Notes under the pieces: generated by a model
Seen by the model: the letters and a program-made list of their open reading frames with translations, nothing else
The model's database searches: none
Told to the model about the DNA's origin: nothing
Shown: in pieces, positions 62,261 to 64,000 of the stretch
Layout of the letters: every line of letters starts with the position of its first letter
How positions within the stretch are numbered: the first letter of the stretch is position 1
Translations under genes and position numbers: made by a program
Origin: Halomonas alkaliantarctica
GTDB lineage: Bacteria > Pseudomonadota > Gammaproteobacteria > Pseudomonadales > Halomonadaceae
Assembly: GCF_029854215.1 (NCBI RefSeq)
Contig: NZ_CP122961.1
Location: 806,001-870,000, forward strand
DNA: 64,000 bases
Reading direction: 5' to 3'

Positions 62261-62627
62261 AAGGTAAATGAAGATCAAATTGGCTTTGTATTGAAATCCA
62301 AAGATTGGAGATGAAAAGTTCATGACTTAGTTTTGTGGTTCAATAAATACCTTGACCAGCATATCTTTGGGACGGCTAAGAACACCTTCTCCGCCGCCCG
62401 CGCCCTCTATTAGTGGGTGGCTTGTCAAGGGAAGCGATTCTGAGGCGCCAGCCATTTTTAATGGGTGATTATTGGGCTGATTTACACTGAAAGCTGCCAG
62501 AAACCCCATCTATAGTTCCGTTTCTGCAAATCTAAAGAAGTGAATGGCCATAGAGATTTAATGGCAGCATTGTATTTTCTAAACCATGCTTAATCTCTCG
62601 CATGCTAGATAAAAATATGAGGGTTGT
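62261..62627. other. Spacer before LysE gene
   Basis: 367 bases. A 60-codon open frame on the reverse strand (62327-62509) has ordinary composition but no recognisable sequence and no clear ribosome site. No promoter or repeat stands out. Confidence 0.4.
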
Positions 62628-63251
62628 ATGGAGTTGGTGGGGTTTATCGCTGTGGTACTACTGGCCTATCTAATTCCCGGGCCAGACTTTTTGTTAGTGA
62701 GCCGCTATGCCGTGCAGCATAAACAGCTAGGTTTCACCGCTGCTCTGGGTGCCCAGAGTGGTCTTTGCTTGCACATGTTAACGGCGGCTATGGGGCTTTC
62801 AGCCATCGCTGCGCAATCTGCAGAATTTTTTATAGTGATACGCTGGGTAGGCGCGGCGTATCTGATATGGCTAGGTATTAGCGTGCTGCGTAAAAGCGAA
62901 CAACATCAAATTGTACAAGACGAACTTCAATGCGAAGACGCTTGCACAGGCCATCGCCGAGCCTTCGTGAGTGGTTTTCTGACCAATGTGCTCAACCCCA
63001 AGGCTATTGTCTTTTTTCTTAGCGTGTTACCTCAATTCATGGATCCAACCGCTGATGTCGTGCGTCAGATTTTGATCCTCGGTGTAATCGATGTGGTTAT
63101 TGGTGTTCTTTGGTGGTGGGGTGTTGTCTGGCTAATGCAACGAGTCGCAGACACATTGCGCAAGCCAAATATTCGCCAATGGTGGGATCGGGTGACCGGT
63201 GGATTAATGCTTGGTGCTGGAGCTCTATTGGCACGCAATGGGGTAGAGTAA
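62628..63251 (+). CDS. LysE/RhtB-family amino-acid exporter
   Basis: 207 residues with about six hydrophobic segments. Hallmarks: VLLAYLIPGPDFLLVSRYAVQHKQLGFTAALGAQSGLCLHMLTAAMGLSAI, IRWVGAAYLIWLGISVLRKSE, and FVSGFLTNVLNPKAIVFFLSVLPQFMD, typical of RhtB/LysE threonine or homoserine exporters. It acts in the inner membrane. The convergent LysR gene at 63261 lies ten bases downstream; since it is convergent rather than divergent, control by it is uncertain. Confidence 0.88.
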   Translation: MELVGFIAVVLLAYLIPGPDFLLVSRYAVQHKQLGFTAALGAQSGLCLHMLTAAMGLSAIAAQSAEFFIVIRWVGAAYLIWLGISVLRKSEQHQIVQDELQCEDACTGHRRAFVSGFLTNVLNPKAIVFFLSVLPQFMDPTADVVRQILILGVIDVVIGVLWWWGVVWLMQRVADTLRKPNIRQWWDRVTGGLMLGAGALLARNGVE

Positions 63252-63260
63252 GCTCGCCCT

Positions 63261-64000
63261 TCACCCTTGCAAATACCGCCCCGGCAGTTGTTCAGCTAAA
63301 AACTCCATAAACAGCCGGGTGCGCTGGGAAAGCGTGGTTTGGCGGTAGTAAACGGCGTTCACAGCTTGGGTCTGTATTTCTATGCAGTCGGGTAATACAT
63401 CCACCAGTGTGCCGTTGTAACGGGGAGTGATGGTCATAAAGTCGGCAAGGCAAACGATGCCTTCTCCTGCAATGGCCAGCTCAATTAGCGTACTTCCGCT
63501 GGAAGCCGCCAGCGTTGGGGTGATATGTAAAGGTTGGCCATCGGCGCGGCACAGTGGCCAACGGTTGAGATGATCAAGCTGGCTGAAGCCTAGCAAGCTG
63601 TGATCTTGAAGATCGCTGGTGCTTCCGGGCGTGCCGTGGCGTTCAAGGTAGGCGCGGCTGGCCAGAAGGCGCAGCGGGCTATAGCCAAGGAGGCGGGCGT
63701 GTAGCGATGAATCTTCCAATTTGCCTATGCGGATAGCTAGATCTACCCGCTGCTCCAGTAGATCGACAAAGCGGTCGTGGGTATCGAGCTCCAGTGTGAT
63801 ACCTGGGTATCGAGAGCGGAATTCACTAATCACCGGCACAATCACGAACTGCATAAAACTGGGGGCGGCGTTAACTCGCAGTCTGCCTTGGGGCTGGTTG
63901 TGACGATCCAGCATTGCCTCTTCGGCTTCTTCAACGGCAGCCAGAATATGGCGGCAGTGGTTAAGAAACGTTTCGCCCTCTTCGGTAAGTTCCAAGCGGC
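63261..64000 (-). CDS. LysR-family regulator, C-terminal part (runs off window)
   Basis: The reverse strand is open from the window end and reads RLELTEEGETFLNHCRHILAAVEEAEEAML, the end of the helix-turn-helix and linker helix, then a full substrate-binding domain (LRVNAAPSFMQFVIVPVISEFRSRYPGITLELDTHDRFVDLLEQRVDLAIRIG, AIAGEGIVCLADFMT). The N-terminal ~55 residues lie outside. CrgA/DmlR-like group. Target unknown. Confidence 0.86.
   Translation of the reverse strand, partial: RLELTEEGETFLNHCRHILAAVEEAEEAMLDRHNQPQGRLRVNAAPSFMQFVIVPVISEFRSRYPGITLELDTHDRFVDLLEQRVDLAIRIGKLEDSSLHARLLGYSPLRLLASRAYLERHGTPGSTSDLQDHSLLGFSQLDHLNRWPLCRADGQPLHITPTLAASSGSTLIELAIAGEGIVCLADFMTITPRYNGTLVDVLPDCIEIQTQAVNAVYYRQTTLSQRTRLFMEFLAEQLPGRYLQG

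Noticed and set aside
62327..62509. 60-codon reverse-strand ORF before the LysE gene
   Set aside because: Ordinary composition but no ribosome site and no recognisable sequence; kept only as a note in the spacer entry.
1..64000. CRISPR arrays, rRNA or tRNA genes, complete insertion sequences
   Set aside because: I looked for regularly spaced repeats, tRNA-like ends and transposase genes with terminal inverted repeats; none was seen apart from the short Rpn-like relic tail.

Overview
The window looks like chromosomal DNA from a halomonad-type gammaproteobacterium (Halomonas or a close relative). This is inferred from overall gene content and moderately high G+C; there is no rRNA or tRNA gene here to confirm it. 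The first ~3 kb is clearly more A+T-rich than the rest. Coding is dense. Many genes are divergent regulator/target pairs, and the dominant theme is export: two RND pumps, an aromatic-acid-type AaeXAB exporter, two intact MFS carriers, one DMT carrier and one LysE carrier. Most have an adjacent LysR, AraC, Rrf2, XRE or two-component regulator.

Layout. 1-5.1 kb: LysR/MFS pair, an orphan seven-helix membrane protein, DMT exporter/LysR pair. 5.1-8.6 kb: a patchwork holding a LysR-Rpn chimeric relic, a GFA protein, a decayed AbiE type IV toxin-antitoxin locus, a DUF808 protein and three copies of a palindrome-centred repeat. 8.6-11.1 kb: a PQQ glucose/quinate-type dehydrogenase split into a membrane-anchor gene and a secreted catalytic gene. 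11.4-12.3 kb: broken AraC and SDR genes. 12.4-14.4 kb: LysR and a medium-chain dehydrogenase. 14.5-21.8 kb: an AdeRS-AdeAB-like two-component system and RND pump, then a wrecked DHA2 MFS gene. 21.7-25.5 kb: LysR, M20 peptidase and YfcC-type carrier. 25.5-27.5 kb: relics around a HAD phosphatase and a cupin. 27.9-33.7 kb: a three-gene type III restriction-modification operon with an extra PD-(D/E)XK-like protein between Mod and Res. 33.8-40.1 kb: a siderophore uptake system (ATPase, two permeases, binding protein, TonB receptor) around a Fur-like box. 40.2-43.6 kb: small metabolic and hypothetical genes, including a sorbosone-dehydrogenase/DUF2231 pair. 43.7-50.9 kb: MipA, response regulator and histidine kinase facing a second RND pump. 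51-56.2 kb: SDR/AraC and the AaeXAB-like operon. 56.4-64 kb: Rrf2 with a truncated thioredoxin-reductase-like gene, DUF1275, MFS/XRE pair, LysR/F420-type reductase pair, LysE exporter and a LysR gene running off the edge.

The most unusual items are the PD-(D/E)XK-like gene inside the type III R-M operon, the three spaced palindromic repeats flanking the decayed AbiE locus, the split PQQ dehydrogenase, the LysR-Rpn chimeric relic, and a preserved operator-like inverted repeat in front of a 5'-deleted oxidoreductase. At least seven genes are broken or fragmentary, so this is a region of active gain and loss.
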